From positions 1-37,397 of the forward strand of contig JAPPMG010000080.1 of assembly GCA_028819215.1 (NCBI GenBank): DNA of 37,397 nucleotides, written 5' to 3'. The notes under the pieces are model-generated. The model did no database searches, was not told the origin of the DNA, and saw only the letters and a program-made list of their open reading frames with translations. This document shows, piece by piece, positions 17,670-26,504 of the stretch; the first letter of the stretch is position 1, and the number at the start of each line of letters is the position of its first letter. A program made the translations under genes and the position numbers. Source of the stretch: Bryobacterales bacterium. Its GTDB lineage: Bacteria > Acidobacteriota > Terriglobia > Bryobacterales > UBA6623.

Positions 17670-20642
17670 TCACGCGCTGCCTTCAAGCGTCGCCAGAAAC
17701 GTGATCAAGTCGATCAGCTCCTGCGTAGTCATCGCACTAACGAGATCATCCGGCATGATCGACAGCTTGCCCTGACGCCGCTCCAAGATGTCGGACGGCG
17801 CAAGCTGGAACTCGTCCGCAGCTTCATTGCGGAGCACAACGCGTTCCGGCGTATCCTCGATGAGGATCCCTGTCAGCAAGCCCTGGCTGGCCGTGTCCAA
17901 GATCCACGAGGCGTACTCGTGAGAGATTCCAGCGCTCGGCTGCAGGATGGCATTGAGCATGCCCTCCTTGCCATACTTCGATGCAATCGCGGCCAGACTC
18001 GGGCCAACGAGCTCCTCGCCTGCGGACAGGGAGTGGCACTTGGCGCAATTCGCGCCATCCCTGCGGTGGAATACTTCGCGGCCGCGCTCGGCGCTACCGA
18101 CTCCCTCCACGATTTCGCGCACGCGTACCACTGGGCGCTCATTGCTGCTGTGCGGCGCTGGGAGGACCACTGCGGCGCGCTCGCGCACCTCGGGATCGCG
18201 GGATCGGTGGACCACGCTCGTTGCTACGGCGCGCATTTCGCCGGGCAATTCGAACGCTTCCTCCATGTCCAGTAGCAGTTTCGCGCCATCTCCCCGGCGT
18301 CCCAGCACGCGGACTGCCTCACTGCGGACTTGATTGGGAGCGTCGGAAAGGATCAGTTCCCGAAGTGTTTGGTAGAGACCACCAGCCGACGCCGCCCACA
18401 GCCCCTCGATGGCGGCGATGCGCAAGACGTCGGGGCCTTCAGACAGCTGCTGCGAGAGCATGGCTTCGACCGTGCTGCCGCCGATTGCGCCGAGAGTCTT
18501 GATCGCAATCACACGGTCGGCTTCTTCCGCCTCGTCGTCCGCTGCCAAGCGCCGCAACTGGGGGGCCAGCGAGGGATTGGCGAGCAACGCCGAGAGCTCG
18601 AGCGCCGCGGAGCGGGTCTCGGGATTGCTCAGAGCCCGTCCCACCGCAGCCACGAGATGCGGCTCGGCTCGTTGGTCGCTCCATACGCTGAAGACCTGCT
18701 TGGATAGCAAATACAAGGCGCGGTTGCGAACGTCATCAGCTTCTGCCGGATCACCGGCCATGCCGGCGACCGTTCGGGCAACCCCAGCGGTCGGCTGCCA
18801 ACCGAGAGCATCTAGGGCTTTGAGGCGGTCCTCCAAGGGCCGTGACCGGTCCCGAGCAATCCCGGTGAGGTAGGTGCGAGAGGCCGGGGCCTGAAGCACC
18901 CAGTACAAATCGCCCAGTTTGGGGCTCCACTCGGGATGCTTGCGGCGCAACGCTCTGAACAACGCGTCCTCGGCACCATCGGCGGCAATCCCCAGCGCAC
19001 CCAAATACCAGCGGTCAGCACCGTCATAGCCGTCCGCAAGGATCAGCCAGATTTCCTCTCTTTGGGCGGGCTCGAACCCTTGCAGCATCAGTGCCGCTTC
19101 GCGGCGCACCTGGGCATCCGGGTCATTCGCCAGCTGCGCTATACGCTGGTAGTGGTCAAGTTCGTGGTGTCTCGAGACGCGCAGAGCGAGTATGCGGAAG
19201 CGCGGATCGTCTGACTCCAGCGTATCCTCCAGCGCCCTCCGACCGGCCTCGCCGAGCGGAGCCAGCAGCCACAGTGCCCTTGCTCGCATCGTGTCGGAAC
19301 CACCCTGCCAGGCTTCCAGTAGCAGCTCACGGCGTTCGTCTTCGCCGCGGAGCAGCAGTTCCTGATAGGCGCGGTAGCGAGTAGCTTGGTTGGGAGAGCC
19401 GAAGGCAGCCAAGAGCCCAGCACCGCTTTCCAGATCTAGTTCCGGGACCGAGCCGCGGTGGCCGACCGGAGCCATCCGGAAGATCCTGCCGCGCTCGATG
19501 TCGAACATGGCATGCCCGCCCACGACGGGGTCCTGCCAATCGGCCACGAAGACCGATCCGTCCGGAGCGACTGCGATGTCGCTGGGCCGAAATATCGGAT
19601 CGGTGCTCGTCACGGTATTTTCCGCCTCCATCTCGTAGCCGGCACCATGGGGGCGGACGAAGAAGGTCTGGATCAGGCGCTTGCCCGGCTCGGCGTGCAG
19701 TAGTTGGTTGCGGTACTTGGCGGGTAGCAGCTGGCCCTCATAGAGCACCAGCCCGGTCGGCGATCCCGGCCCAGTGCGGGCCACGTAAGGCAGCGTGCTA
19801 GGCCGCTCTTCGTGAAAGTGCGTGCCCCGATCCTCGCGCCAGCGCCTGCCCCCGGGCCCCCAATAGCCGAAGTTGGCGCCTTCCATCACATACAGGAGGC
19901 GGGTCCACTGGTTGCCGTCGTCATCGTTGTCGGTTTGCCAGATCGAGCCGAACGAGTCCAGCGCTATCTCGTAGGGATTGCGGGCATTGTGGGCAAGCAC
20001 GCGGAAATCGCTGCCATCGGGCCGCACTGTCTGCACGGTTGCGGCGTAATAGGGCCCTTCCCGGCTGCTGCGGAACGACTTGCCCGAGCGGTCGGTGGTC
20101 TGGAAGCCCTGATCACCGGAATTGAAGTAATAGCGCCCGTCATGCCCGAACAGCACGGCATGCAGGCCGTGGTCGTGATCCACCCCGTTCCAGCCAGTGA
20201 GCAGCGTCTCCTTCGAGACGATCCTGTCGTCCTCGTCCTTGGTGTAGACGAAGAGATCCGGCGACTGGGAAACGATGACCTTGTTGCCGAGCACGGAAAT
20301 GCCCAGCGGGGCGAGCATGTCGGCGTGCTGGTCGAAGACCTTGCGAGAATCCGCCTGTCCGTCGCCGTCAGTGTCTTCGAGAATGACGATGCGGTCACCC
20401 TGCTCGTCATTCTTGGGGCGGCTCCTGAGGTCACTGCGGTAGTTGACCGACTCGATGAACCAGATCCTTCCGCGCTCGTCGATGTCGAAATTGGTCGGGT
20501 TTACCAGCAGCGGCTCACTGGCCCAAAGTGTCATCTCCAGTCCCGGCGCAACCTCGAATTCACTGCCAACTGTAGGCGGGGACACACTGCAGGCAGCCAG
20601 CGCAAGCGCCGATAACACGGCAATCCAACGGATGGCGGTCAT
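17670..20642 (-). CDS. PVC-type heme-binding lipoprotein: propeller, HEAT-like repeats and cytochrome c
   Basis: This is a 990-residue exported lipoprotein with lipobox LAAC (C19). Residues about 30-420 are a sugar-dehydrogenase-like beta propeller ('PGLEMTLWASEPLLVNPTNF', 'GLHAVLFGHDGRYYFNSGD', 'IRPSDIAVAPDGSVFVADW' style motifs). Residues about 420-830 are HEAT-like helical repeats. The C-terminus is a cytochrome c domain with CAKCH (C866, C869, H870). This is the PVC-type membrane-bound dehydrogenase plan known from Planctomycetes, Verrucomicrobia and Acidobacteria. An oxidation reaction passing electrons to the heme is likely; the substrate is unknown. TAGAAT ends seven bases before the ATG with no SD, which points to a leaderless mRNA. 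Confidence 0.92.
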   Translation of the reverse strand: MTAIRWIAVLSALALAACSVSPPTVGSEFEVAPGLEMTLWASEPLLVNPTNFDIDERGRIWFIESVNYRSDLRSRPKNDEQGDRIVILEDTDGDGQADSRKVFDQHADMLAPLGISVLGNKVIVSQSPDLFVYTKDEDDRIVSKETLLTGWNGVDHDHGLHAVLFGHDGRYYFNSGDQGFQTTDRSGKSFRSSREGPYYAATVQTVRPDGSDFRVLAHNARNPYEIALDSFGSIWQTDNDDDGNQWTRLLYVMEGANFGYWGPGGRRWREDRGTHFHEERPSTLPYVARTGPGSPTGLVLYEGQLLPAKYRNQLLHAEPGKRLIQTFFVRPHGAGYEMEAENTVTSTDPIFRPSDIAVAPDGSVFVADWQDPVVGGHAMFDIERGRIFRMAPVGHRGSVPELDLESGAGLLAAFGSPNQATRYRAYQELLLRGEDERRELLLEAWQGGSDTMRARALWLLAPLGEAGRRALEDTLESDDPRFRILALRVSRHHELDHYQRIAQLANDPDAQVRREAALMLQGFEPAQREEIWLILADGYDGADRWYLGALGIAADGAEDALFRALRRKHPEWSPKLGDLYWVLQAPASRTYLTGIARDRSRPLEDRLKALDALGWQPTAGVARTVAGMAGDPAEADDVRNRALYLLSKQVFSVWSDQRAEPHLVAAVGRALSNPETRSAALELSALLANPSLAPQLRRLAADDEAEEADRVIAIKTLGAIGGSTVEAMLSQQLSEGPDVLRIAAIEGLWAASAGGLYQTLRELILSDAPNQVRSEAVRVLGRRGDGAKLLLDMEEAFELPGEMRAVATSVVHRSRDPEVRERAAVVLPAPHSSNERPVVRVREIVEGVGSAERGREVFHRRDGANCAKCHSLSAGEELVGPSLAAIASKYGKEGMLNAILQPSAGISHEYASWILDTASQGLLTGILIEDTPERVVLRNEAADEFQLAPSDILERRQGKLSIMPDDLVSAMTTQELIDLITFLATLEGSA

Positions 20643-20999
20643 TGCTTCGATTCTACCGGGCGTCCCGCCGGCCGGCGCGCTGCCTAGCGACAGCCTCAGC
20701 CGCTAGTCGCGTCCGAGCCCGAAAGGGAACCTGATGAAGCACTCGGACATCGACGCGCATCGCAACGCCAGAAGATCCAGCATGGCGACCATGCGGGGAT
20801 GGCTCGTGACCGTTCGGCCGGTCCAGCATTGCTGCTGCAAAGGAAAATCCTTGGAATGACCCGGTCGAAATGCCCGCCTGTGCAAACGAGGGCAGTCTTC
20901 GCGGAGCGCTCCCGCCTCGCCTCATGTTCTCCTAGAGCCGGGTTCCGGCAGCCACGCACCCGAGCTAGCTCTTGATTCAGGTCCCGACGCTGAGTCTCT
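20643..20999. other. intergenic region without a recognised gene
   Basis: These 357 bases separate two minus-strand genes. Beyond the -10-like box at its left end I see no gene, RNA or repeat. The minus-strand open frames here do not resemble known proteins. Confidence 0.5.
20650..20655 (-). promoter_or_regulatory. candidate -10 box of the heme lipoprotein gene
   Basis: On the minus strand TAGAAT (five of six) ends seven bases before the ATG at 20642. Transcription would begin at or next to the A of the ATG. Confidence 0.5.
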
Positions 21000-22250
21000 T
21001 CAATCAACGGTCCACAGCGTTAGCGAATCGATATCCTTCACGAACACACGCTTGCCCGATACCGCTGGCTGGGCCCAGGTTGCACTCTCCGCCACAGAAT
21101 ACCGCCCCACCACATCGAATCTCGCTCGATTGCTCCTTGCGACGACGAGTTCGGCATCGTCGTTGAGCAACAAGAGCAGCTTGCCCGCCTTGACGACGGC
21201 GGTGTTGAGCGCCGCCCTTGGCTGGCCGAGCCAAAGGACGCCGCCACTGCCAACATCTAGCGCAAAGTACTGTCCTCTTGCTCTCTGGGAGAGGCCATAT
21301 AAGGTATCGGCGATCACTACAGGTGTGCTTGTATACATCGAAACCGCCGTCGTTTCCCAAACAGTCTCGGTCGACCACTCGCCGTTGTTTCGCACCGGCT
21401 TGAAAGCAGCGACACCCTGTTGGTTTCCGCTGACAATGACCGTATCGCCATGCAGCACTGGCGTTGGGCCTCCCTGATCACCCTTCCAAGGGTGCTGCCA
21501 TAACAGCGTTCCACCGGGGAACGATACCCCGATCACACCCTCCTGGGTCACCGAGATGACCTGGCGAACCCCTTCGATGTCGGCGAAGATCGGGGATGCG
21601 AAGAACCCTCCCGCGCCGGCGGTCCACTCGACGTCTCCCGTCTCGGAACCGAAAGCTGTCAGCGGTCCGTAGTTGCCGGGATGTGCTATGACAACGCCCT
21701 TGTCGGCGATTGGCGAGGAGGCCGCACCGAAATATGGTGGCTCTGCCGGTGCATCGGTTCGCCAGAGCAGTTCTCCGCCAGATGCATCGAACGCCGCCAC
21801 GATTCCGCTGATGCCCACCGTGAACAACTTTCCATTCCTGTAGACGGGAGTCGCCTTAGGACCGGCCCCGTGAACCGCGGCGGGTTCGCCTGGCTCGTAT
21901 GGTGCGGAATAGCCGGACTGCCAAAGTTCGTCGCCCGTGTTCGCTTCAAGCGCTACCAAGCCTTCGTGGTCTTCGCGACGCACGAAAGCATAGACAACCT
22001 CGCCAATGACCAACGGAGTGGCATAGCCCTCGCCAATCTCTACCGTCCACTCAAGCTTGAGTTCATCCGGCCACCGGGAGGGCTCGACGAACTCGCTGGC
22101 GGAGCCATCACTTCGCGGCCCCCGCCACTGCGTGTAATCGTCCGAGGTCGTCTCGATCTCATCGCCACTGATGCAAGAGATCAATAGAAGCGCGACGGCA
22201 AGTAGCGAGAACTGTGAGGCGGGCCCGAAGTCCGATCGCCGCCTCGTCAT
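21000..22250 (-). CDS. quinoprotein-like (PQQ-type beta-propeller) lipoprotein
   Basis: From the ATG at 22250 the protein has 416 residues and a lipoprotein signal with lipobox LISC (C26). The longer frame (to 22397) only adds a Cys/Arg-rich stretch before the signal, so I reject it. The mature part opens with 'DYTQWRGPRSDGSASEF', typical of the PQQ-binding-like propeller proteins of Planctomycetes and Acidobacteria. Blades repeat the pattern 'ATPVYRNGKLFTVG...VAAFDASGGELLWRT'. These proteins are probably periplasmic or outer-membrane propellers. They lack the features that prove cofactor binding, so enzymatic activity is uncertain. It lies 357 bases upstream of the heme lipoprotein gene on the same strand and could be functionally related. 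Confidence 0.88.
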   Translation of the reverse strand: MTRRRSDFGPASQFSLLAVALLLISCISGDEIETTSDDYTQWRGPRSDGSASEFVEPSRWPDELKLEWTVEIGEGYATPLVIGEVVYAFVRREDHEGLVALEANTGDELWQSGYSAPYEPGEPAAVHGAGPKATPVYRNGKLFTVGISGIVAAFDASGGELLWRTDAPAEPPYFGAASSPIADKGVVIAHPGNYGPLTAFGSETGDVEWTAGAGGFFASPIFADIEGVRQVISVTQEGVIGVSFPGGTLLWQHPWKGDQGGPTPVLHGDTVIVSGNQQGVAAFKPVRNNGEWSTETVWETTAVSMYTSTPVVIADTLYGLSQRARGQYFALDVGSGGVLWLGQPRAALNTAVVKAGKLLLLLNDDAELVVARSNRARFDVVGRYSVAESATWAQPAVSGKRVFVKDIDSLTLWTVD

Positions 22251-22495
22251 CTGGCACCTAGCACCCGCTGCTCCACATCCAGCGAATCCTCCCCTCGCAT
22301 GGTTTCGCTTTCTCGATCGACTCGAGCGAACTGCTGCCTGGCACAGACAGCCACAACTCTCTCCGCCGAGACGCACGCCAACCGATCGGAGATCCACGGC
22401 AACGCCCCCTTTTGACGTGACCTAGTACAGCCCCGTTTCTCACAACGTCGGCCCTGTGGCCGCCGATGCCAATTCCGGACCGTTCCGATGATTGA

Positions 22496-22822
22496 TTCGC
22501 TCGTGTTCTAGGTCGGCCGTATCCCTCCAACGAGGGCTTGCGCGGTTCTGGAGGAGTGTACGAACCAAGTTGCCGAGCACCCCCTCGGCTAGGCCAGCAG
22601 CCGCTCACTGTCCTTACCAAGGGGCGGCGCCCAAAGGGAATGGAACACGTGGATGACACGCAGGAGCGGCATACGGAGCTGTCCGAGAACAGCGACTGGA
22701 GGGTCGTCAGTGGAGCCGGTCACCTGATCCACCACGAGGATCCCGAAGTCGTGGTGGATGCGATCCGCGGCGTCGTGGAATCGGCCCGCATCGCCTATGC
22801 GAACAATGCCCCGTCCGCATAG
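22496..22822 (+). pseudogene. C-terminal fragment of an alpha/beta hydrolase
   Basis: From about 22598 the frame reads like the last 70 residues of an alpha/beta hydrolase: 'PLTVLTKGRRP', then 'NSDWRVVSGAGHLIHHEDPE', then 'VVVDAIRGVVESAR'. The catalytic-histidine motif (SGAGH) and the final helix are present. The nucleophile (GxSxG) region and the rest of the fold are missing. The frame is closed by a TGA at 22493-22495 and the upstream sequence shows no continuation. No start codon with an SD is visible (the first possible start is a TTG at 22538). It is best read as the remnant of a deleted or horizontally acquired gene. The match was made by eye. Confidence 0.65.
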
Positions 22823-23210
22823 TTCGTGTCTCGGCGCTAGGTCGAAACGGACCATGATCCGGCAGTAGGATTCAGTGATCTGGCGTCCGGGTGAGTCAGG
22901 AGACGCAGACCCGCTGAATGTGCTCTTCCAGGCGTCTGAGTTGCCCCAAGCGGTGCGAAGCGGTCGGTGATTTCACTTAGGCTGAGTCACATGAGACAGC
23001 GCGGGCTTATCCTTCGGCAAACAGGGAGCCCACCTACTAGGCCGCATGTGGATCGGCCATCCGCTCCTGCGTGCAACTTGCCACCGATCTGAGGTCAAGA
23101 CGTACTACTTCCCGCCGGCCGCCGATGCACTTCCGAATCGGCTCCGTGAATCAAGCCCTCCAACGGTGCGGAGAGCTCCGAAGCCGCCTCGGTGCCTCGC
23201 GCGACCTATA
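22823..23210. other. intergenic region without a recognised gene
   Basis: These bases lie between the hydrolase remnant and the promoter of the PSCyt1/DUF1549 gene. The open frame beginning at 23046 is only an upstream extension of that gene, crossing its promoter. I see nothing else here. Confidence 0.5.
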
Positions 23211-23216
23211 TATAAT
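23211..23216 (+). promoter_or_regulatory. -10 box of the PSCyt1/DUF1549-DUF1501 operon
   Basis: A perfect TATAAT lies nine bases before the ATG at 23226. There is no SD and no clear -35. The start at 23226 is the one that gives a normal signal peptide, so promoter and start codon support each other. A leader of about two bases is expected. Confidence 0.65.
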
Positions 23217-23225
23217 GTTGTTCGC

Positions 23226-26200
23226 ATGGCACAAAGGATCACTAGTCCGCTTTCCCTCATAGCAGCCGTGATCGCCCTAGCCTTGCCGGGACACGCCAAG
23301 GTTGACTACCAGTCGGACGTGCGGCCGCTGCTCTCGGACAAGTGTTTCCAATGCCACGGGCCCGATGCGGCGACGCGAACGGTGGACCTGCGGCTGGACC
23401 GCCGGGAGGGCCTGTTCGGACACCGCCCAAACGGCACGCCCGTAGTTCCCGGAGACCCAGACTCCAGTCTGGTCTTCCAGCGCATCACGCACGCCAACGC
23501 CGCGCTGCGCATGCCGCCGGAGTACTCGCACAAGTCTCTCGAGCCCGCAGATGTCGACACCATCCGCACATGGATCGAAGAGGGCGCGGAGTGGACCGGG
23601 CACTGGGCTTTTGAGATCCCGAAACGCCCGGAACTGCCCGCCGTGCGTGATGCTGACTGGGCGCGTAACCCGATCGATCGCTTCGTGCTAGCACGCCTTG
23701 AGCAGGAAGGGCTTGCGCCGGCACCGGAAGCGGACAGGCGCTCGCTGGCGCGCCGAGCCGCCTTAGACGTGACCGGCCTGCCACCGAGTCCGGAGATCGT
23801 TGACGCGTTCGTGGAAGACGACCAGTCCGGCGCCTACCAGCGCTACCTTGACGTTCTGTTCGCTGCGGAGAGCTATGGCGAGCACCGCGCTCGCTATTGG
23901 CTGGACGCGGCACGCTATGCCGACACTCACGGCATCCACATCGACAACTACCGCGAGATGTGGCCCTACCGCGACTGGGTGATCAACGCCTTCAATCGCA
24001 ACCTGCCCTTCGACCAGTTCACCCTGGAGCAAGTTGCGGGCGACCTGCTGCCGAGCCCGACGATGGACCAGCTCATCGCATCCGGCTTCCATCGCTGCAA
24101 TGCCACAACCAACGAGGGCGGTGTCATCCCCGAGGAATACGAGGTGATCTACGCCAAGGACCGTGCTGACACTACTGGCACGGTCTTCCTAGGCCTCACG
24201 GTCGGCTGCGCGACCTGCCACGACCACAAGTTTGACCCGATCACCCAGCGCGACTTCTATGCCATGACGGCATTCTTCCGCAACACGACCCAGTACGTGA
24301 TGGACGGCAACATCTCCGACACGCCGCCGTTCATCATCGTGCCGACCACAGAGGACCGCGCTCACTACGACGAGCTGCGTGAGACCCTGCGGACGGCAAG
24401 GTCCGAGTTGCTGGCCGCTAGCGGGGAGCCCGGCGAGGCATTCGAGGAATGGCTCGCACAGGGCGACTACGGCGGCCTGCAAAGCCCTCTGGCGACCGCC
24501 ACGGTCCCCTTGCACGTGAGCCATGACCGGATCGTCCACGATGGCGCTGACAATCCCTTGGAACTGCCCGATGGCGTATCGGCCGCGGAGGGGCCGACCC
24601 ACAACCTGCAGGCGCTCGAATTCGAGGGCGACGGATTCTTGGAAGTGCCGAGTTCGGGCATCGACACGGAAACGCCTTTCTCTCTTGCATTCTGGGTGCG
24701 CCATCCCAAGGACGCGGGCAGCTATATCGTGCTGAGCCAGACGGACCCCGACAACAAGATGCGGGGCTGGCAAGTGACGCTGGGAGGGCGGGAGATCATC
24801 TTCCGGATGACCGCCGCCAACGGCGACGAGACTTCGGCTGAAGACAGGGCCCCGGCTGAGGACGATGCTTCGGACGAGGACAAGGCTTCGAACATCGAGA
24901 TCCGGCCCAACAACCAGTACCAGCTCGAACCGGGCTCCTGGCGCCACGTCACCGTTACCTACGACGGTTCGGGGGAACGCGCCGGCCTGAACATCTACTA
25001 CAACGGCGAGCGGATGCCGTTCCAAGGCAGCGAGTACTTCGCCAAGTTGGACGGCATGGTGGCCTCCGATCAGCCGGTGCTGCTCGGTCGCGGCTTCTAC
25101 AAGGACGATGGGGATGTCAAGCATCGCGGCATGCCCGGGGGAGCCATCGCCGACGTGCGTCTCTATGATCGAGAACTAAGCCTGGAAGAGGCCAATGTCG
25201 TGGCGAACTGGCCTTCGCTGGAATCGGCTCGCTCGAAGCCGCCCGCGGAACTCAGCGATGCAGAGAGGCACGTGCTCGGGTTGCACTACCTCAACGTCCA
25301 CGACGAGGGCTATCGAGAACGATTCCAAGCTGCCAAGCAGGCCGAGCGCGGTATCCGCGAGGTGCGCCGACGTGGAGCGGTGACCCACGTCATGCAGGAG
25401 CAGGAAGGCGGCGAGGCGGCCGCTCATATCCTCTTCCGGGGCATGTACGACCAGCGGCGCGACAAGGTGCCGGCCGCGACGCCGGGCTTCCTGCCGTCTC
25501 TGGAAGACTCCGGGCCGGTCAACCGGCTGCATTTGGCGCGCTGGCTGATCGCCGAGGAGAACCCGCTCACTTCGCGTGTGGCGGTGAACCGCTTCTGGCA
25601 GCAGGTGTTCGGGGAGGGCTTGGTGCGCACCAGCGACGACTTCGGAGCGCAGGGCGAGTCGCCTTCTCACCCGGCGCTATTGGACTGGCTATCCGTGGAG
25701 TTCCGCGAGAACGGCTGGGACGTCAAGCAGCTGCTGCGCACCATGCTGTCGTCGGCTGCGTACCGCCAGTCAGCCAAAGCCGACCAAGCCAAGATTGGCA
25801 AGGATCCCCAGAACCGGCTGCTCTCGCGCGGCCCGCGCTTCCGCATGGACGCCGAGATGCTGCGCGACTTCGGACTGGCCGCAACGGGCATTCTTGTCGA
25901 GAAGATCGGCGGCCCCAGCGTGAAGCCCTACCAGCCGGACGGGGTCTGGGAGTCAGTGGCAATGCTCGGCAGCAACACGCGCTTCTACAAGCGCGACGAC
26001 GGCGACAAGCTCTATCGCCGCAGCCTTTACACGTTCTGGAAGCGGGCCGCGCCTCCCGCTTCAATGCAGATCTTCAATGCTCCGACCCGCGAGCACGCGA
26101 CGGTGCGGCGCGAGCGCACGAACACGCCGCTACAGGCGTTGGTGACCATGAACGACCCCCAGTTCGTGGAGGCCGCGCGATTCCTCGCGCAGACCGCTCT

Positions 26201-26468
26201 GAACCAAGCGCCGCCCGACTTTGCCTCCCGCCTGGACTTCCTGACGAAGCGCCTGCTGTCGCGCGAGTTCAGCGCCCATGAGCGAACAGTGGCAGAGCAG
26301 AGCCTCACGGACTTCCTGCGCCACTACGAAGAGGATTCCGAAGATGCCAGCAAGCTGCTGGCGACCGGTGAAGCGACGGTGGACGAGGATCTGCCCGCGC
26401 CGGAACTGGCGGCGTGGACCATGATGGCCAACCAGTTGATGAACCTCGACGAGGCATTGAACAAGTAA
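23226..26468 (+). CDS. exported PSCyt1/DUF1549/LamG/DUF1553 multidomain protein
   Basis: This 1080-residue protein has a Sec signal (MAQRITSPLSLIAAVIALAL). The PSCyt1 cytochrome-like domain has CFQCH (C40, C43, H44). DUF1549 (about 140-360) includes a second heme-type motif CATCH (C328, C331, H332). A LamG/concanavalin-like domain follows (about 450-650), then DUF1553 (about 760-1040). This plan is common in Planctomycetes and Solibacter-like Acidobacteria, next to DUF1501 genes, and is suspected to act in breakdown of complex polysaccharides; no activity is established. The start at 23226 is preferred to 23046 because it gives the signal peptide and follows a perfect TATAAT. An acidic low-complexity insert (about 535-557) interrupts the LamG domain. 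It is followed 36 bases later by the DUF1501 gene. Confidence 0.93.
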   Translation: MAQRITSPLSLIAAVIALALPGHAKVDYQSDVRPLLSDKCFQCHGPDAATRTVDLRLDRREGLFGHRPNGTPVVPGDPDSSLVFQRITHANAALRMPPEYSHKSLEPADVDTIRTWIEEGAEWTGHWAFEIPKRPELPAVRDADWARNPIDRFVLARLEQEGLAPAPEADRRSLARRAALDVTGLPPSPEIVDAFVEDDQSGAYQRYLDVLFAAESYGEHRARYWLDAARYADTHGIHIDNYREMWPYRDWVINAFNRNLPFDQFTLEQVAGDLLPSPTMDQLIASGFHRCNATTNEGGVIPEEYEVIYAKDRADTTGTVFLGLTVGCATCHDHKFDPITQRDFYAMTAFFRNTTQYVMDGNISDTPPFIIVPTTEDRAHYDELRETLRTARSELLAASGEPGEAFEEWLAQGDYGGLQSPLATATVPLHVSHDRIVHDGADNPLELPDGVSAAEGPTHNLQALEFEGDGFLEVPSSGIDTETPFSLAFWVRHPKDAGSYIVLSQTDPDNKMRGWQVTLGGREIIFRMTAANGDETSAEDRAPAEDDASDEDKASNIEIRPNNQYQLEPGSWRHVTVTYDGSGERAGLNIYYNGERMPFQGSEYFAKLDGMVASDQPVLLGRGFYKDDGDVKHRGMPGGAIADVRLYDRELSLEEANVVANWPSLESARSKPPAELSDAERHVLGLHYLNVHDEGYRERFQAAKQAERGIREVRRRGAVTHVMQEQEGGEAAAHILFRGMYDQRRDKVPAATPGFLPSLEDSGPVNRLHLARWLIAEENPLTSRVAVNRFWQQVFGEGLVRTSDDFGAQGESPSHPALLDWLSVEFRENGWDVKQLLRTMLSSAAYRQSAKADQAKIGKDPQNRLLSRGPRFRMDAEMLRDFGLAATGILVEKIGGPSVKPYQPDGVWESVAMLGSNTRFYKRDDGDKLYRRSLYTFWKRAAPPASMQIFNAPTREHATVRRERTNTPLQALVTMNDPQFVEAARFLAQTALNQAPPDFASRLDFLTKRLLSREFSAHERTVAEQSLTDFLRHYEEDSEDASKLLATGEATVDEDLPAPELAAWTMMANQLMNLDEALNK

Positions 26469-26504
26469 TCGGAAGGCGATTCGAAACCGACAGAGGGAAA
26501 TGTC

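Noticed and set aside
19812..20615. A 267-codon frame on the plus strand
   Set aside because: It is antisense to the heme lipoprotein and has only low-complexity Val/Ala-rich sequence.
23046..23225. An upstream extension of the PSCyt1/DUF1549 gene
   Set aside because: These 60 codons cross a perfect TATAAT, precede the natural signal peptide, and are Arg/Pro-rich and unconserved in appearance.
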